The position numbers were made by a program, and so were the translations under genes. A DNA stretch of 35,340 nucleotides from Cylindrobasidium torrendii FP15055 ss-10 (Eukaryota; Basidiomycota; Agaricomycetes; Agaricales; Physalacriaceae): contig KN880674.1 in the NCBI GenBank assembly GCA_000934385.1, positions 1 to 35,340 on the forward strand, in the 5' to 3' direction. Positions 32,622 through 35,340 of this stretch are shown here, piece after piece. A model generated the notes under the pieces. The model worked only from the letters and a program-made list of their open reading frames with translations. It had not been told where the DNA came from and searched no databases. Each line of letters begins with the position of its first letter. The stretch's first letter is position 1.

Positions 32622-34958
32622 CTATTTCCCGACGTCTCGTCGCTTGCCAATCTCGACGAGATCAAGAGGTGTTAGGTCAGGAATTATACGGTGGCCGCGA
32701 TACTTCTTTGCCACCCATGCGGCTTGTGCACCATTCAGCCCAGTCGAGTACGCGTGTGCAAAGCGCAGGGAGCGAGTTGCAAACCTGCAAATGCAAGATC
32801 AGAACATCCAAAACAATCACGGTGTGCGGATTGACCAACCGTTGCATGGTCTCCAATGGGATCTCGTCCAATACCTTCAGTACGTTCTTTTCCATGTCGT
32901 CTTGACTCTTCGTTGGCGGGAGGACACGATAGCGAGCCTTTGCATAGCCCCAGCATTGCTCGATAAAATTCAGTTCGCAGTGGAACTTGGGCAAGTACAA
33001 GATGCTGACACCCAGCTTCTTAGCAAGCAGCTCCAGTTGCGATAGCACCTGCTGGAAGTCTGGCTCGCTGTATAGCATTCGACGACAGCAACAATCCGTT
33101 CTGTCCTTCGGGCAGTCATTATGAAATGACTTGCCACACTGTGATTTCTTGCCCGTCGTGTCATATCCTCGCTCCTGCAAGATCCGCTCGGTCCCTTTGA
33201 ACCAGCCACGAAGCTCCACGATCTCATAATCATCCGGAAAGTAAAACGACTGCTCCTGACCATTGTGCATACCATTGGCCATCCGCTCCTTCGATTTGAT
33301 CTTCTTGCCATCAGCGTCAACCGCTGGCCGTCCATGCTCATTCAGCACATCCACTGCAACATGGAACTTGGCGGAGGGCCCCTTCGTCATATTTGCGGCA
33401 GAAAGAGCGCTATCTTCGCGTTTTAGGTGCGTGGGTGCGTTGTCGTAGACAAAGTAATGATCTTCGTCCGGCCAGTGCTTCCTTACGATGGCAACAGCAC
33501 GCTCAAACTGCTCGAGGATATCGCTGTTTGTCATGTAGCCATCGCGTCCTTTCCCAGCTCGAAATACAACTCGTGCGTTCTCACCATCTGGCCCTCTCAA
33601 CCAACCAACCTCGGGCGCCACAAAGTCGCCAATCATGAGCGACGGGCCCTCGCTCTTGGGCTCGGGTAATGCACCTGCACCAGCCTCGGCCCAGAACACT
33701 TTCCTCCGGTCATGCGCATAGAACGTGGACTCATCGTGGAACCAGATGCGCACTGCTCGGTGAACTGACGGAGGCAATGCCCACCCGACATCCTCAATCC
33801 ACCGGCGCATTCGTTGCGCCAGTTCCATGATTTTTGGGATGTAGATCGAGTCGCGGTATTTGACAACGTCCTCTCGTTCATGACCATCGATGTACTGTGC
33901 TCTGCCATGCCTCGCCCACCGCCAGCCATTTTTGAGCAACCAACGATGCGCGGTCGAAAGTGATACTGTCTTTGTTCGTCCAAGCCTCTCGAGCATCTCT
34001 GTCGTACCACAGAAGCGAACGATATCCTCGACAGTGAAGAATTTCCCAAGCTGTTGAAGCTCGAGACGTATCTCGTTCCCCACGTCCTCATCATCCAGAG
34101 AACCACAGACACCGCCTCCATGCTGATACAACGGTAGCTCCGTCGCATCTGCAATGAACTGCCGTGCCCAAAGTTTGATGCGACGCATGTACTTGCTGCC
34201 CGCTTTCCCTTTCTTCCCAATAACCGCACGCTCAGCTGCACGCTTCCAGTTTCCTGGAAGTCCAACCCGCTCCGTCCTCTCAAGATGGACATAGAACCGT
34301 AGCAGAGCCAGCGTGACCATCAAACGGTCGCGAGTTGTTGGATCGAGTGTCGAAGGAAGGTGTCCTCGACTGCTCTTTCGAACAGGGTTAATTAGCAGGC
34401 CCATGCGTTCAATGGCAGCATCACAGTCATCCAACGACGGTGAGAAAACATATTTGCCTGTCTTCCTTGTGTTCTGAAGGTACGCCTTGCGCTCCTCCAG
34501 CTCCTCGTGAACAACATTCTCATGCAACAACCCGCCGTCGTCTAGAACAGTGTCGATGTCGTTTGGGAGACCGTCCTCAAAGTCGCGTACCCGACGCGGG
34601 TCATCTTCAGGTGCGTGCGTCTCTGTATCGAAATACTCGATCTCGATCTCAAGTTCGGCAGGAGCAGCTATCGCAGAGTGTTCCCTCAGCTGAGCTCAAG
34701 ATTTTCGTGAATAGAAACGGATATCGAGTGTGCACGCAGGCGGATTGATGCCATAGAGTCTGCCGCAGATGCTGAGGAGCCATTGCTGTTGGCGCTGGCA
34801 GTCCTCGGGTGGCATCGAGCCCGCTTGGGAGGTGGCGATGTCGTCGGAGATAACAGCACAAGGCTCGGCGAGGAGAAAGAGTGGTGTTTGGAAGGTGTGG
34901 GCAGGCGCGGCGGCGTCGCGGACGCTCCAGCGTCGGCTGCCACTTCGTCAACATCCAT
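32622..34958 (-). CDS. DDE transposase with long D-to-E insertion
   Basis: Three exons (34958-34736, 34667-32840, 32784-32622) give 737 aa. The N-terminal exon is Ser/Pro-rich with PPKRARC; the next block is a helical DNA-binding region (about 130-330). The catalytic core has WFHDEST (first Asp), YVYDNAPTH (second Asp) and HCELNFIEQCWG (Glu), the IS630/Tc1-like DDE_3 pattern. The Asp-Glu gap is 160 residues instead of about 35, filled by a segment with NEHGRPAVDADGKKIKSKE and a Cys/His cluster (CGKSFHNDCPK...DCCCRRM). Splicing the 55-nt intron 32785-32839 restores a C-terminus that reads RFATRSLRFAHAYSTGLNG then AQAAWVAKKYRGHR, which matches family patterns; reading through gives an unrelated tail. 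The intron 34668-34735 has a weak donor, so the first exon is less certain. No stops interrupt the frame. Confidence 0.88.
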
Positions 34959-35340
34959 TGAGTTGTGATCGGGGGAATGGTGCGAGTGCGATCTACTGCG
35001 CGCGCGGTATTTCTTGCGCTTCAGAGCATTTTGGCGCCTTTTCGAGGGGGAAACAGAGTTGAGGATGTGTACTGCCGCACTGTATGCCTCGTGAAGCGGT
35101 GATGAAGGGGTGGGTGTTTGTCGTGGATTTCCGAGCGTATTTCCTTTTATTTCTCATTATTTCTATATTCGGTAGTAGTGCGCAACCTCGGCGACCGGAC
35201 CGATCCGCCGATCGTCGGTATCCGGTCGGCACCCCGAGCCCTAGTCCCTCATCTTGACCTCTTGGTCTTTATTGGGATTAGGTGCGCCGTAGCGTAGTCC
35301 GCCTGTATACACAATCTAACTTGGTCTTTATTGGGATTAG
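34959..35340. other. Right-edge region with inverted and direct repeats
   Basis: Upstream of the DDE transposase. It holds the imperfect hairpin with arms CGACCGGA (35192-35199) and TCCGGTCG (35221-35228), and two copies of CTTGGTCTTTATTGGGATTA 59 bp apart (35261-35280 and 35320-35339). No gene is visible. Confidence 0.5.
35261..35340. repeat. Direct repeat, 59-bp period, cut by window edge
   Basis: The 20-mer CTTGGTCTTTATTGGGATTA plus a following G begins at 35261 and again at 35320. The intervening bases (GTGCGCCGTAGCGTAGTCCG and on) could be the rest of a tandem unit, but only one full period is inside the window. Confidence 0.65.

Overview
The window looks like nuclear DNA of an agaricomycete (mushroom-forming basidiomycete). 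Genes are cut by many 45-60 nt GT-AG introns. The content includes a Plavaka-type transposase, a fungal TET/JBP-like dioxygenase, a DUF6532-like protein and several proteins that look lineage-specific. All gene models were built by hand by joining reading frames across GT/AG pairs. Coordinates span first to last coding base and exons are listed in each entry. Unless stated otherwise, joined models are in frame from start to stop.

Left part (1-12.2 kb), all on the minus strand: a DUF6532-like acidic nuclear-type protein (466-2463), a TET/JBP-like 2-oxoglutarate/Fe(II) dioxygenase (2763-4803), an unrecognised 290-aa protein (5493-6525), a JmjC-domain protein with its metal ligands intact (6771-9166), and a 791-aa unrecognised protein (9733-12153). 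Two putative chromatin or nucleic-acid demethylating oxygenases thus flank an orphan gene. An 11-bp minisatellite of nine units sits just before the JmjC start codon.

Middle (12.7-17.1 kb): no intact gene, but a degenerate array of a ~645-bp unit. Seven anchor copies keep a three-exon/three-intron-like layout and carry clusters of short stem-loops whose arms co-vary. About 0.85 kb of unrelated DNA interrupts the array. Immediately right of it is an apparently intact 1107-aa Plavaka transposase (17572-21038), then a tRNA-Glu(CUC) on the minus strand.

Right part (22-35.3 kb): a hypothetical 312-aa protein; a short membrane-anchored IBR-RING2 protein that resembles RNF216-type RBR ubiquitin ligases but lacks RING1; a convergent hypothetical protein with a faint F-box-like segment and no clear start; an 11-exon fatty-aldehyde-type dehydrogenase with a C-terminal membrane anchor; a MAM33/p32 mitochondrial matrix protein; and a 737-aa DDE transposase whose C-terminus is only recovered by removing a 55-nt intron. 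The housekeeping genes (ALDH, MAM33, tRNA) are interspersed with mobile-element and lineage-specific genes.
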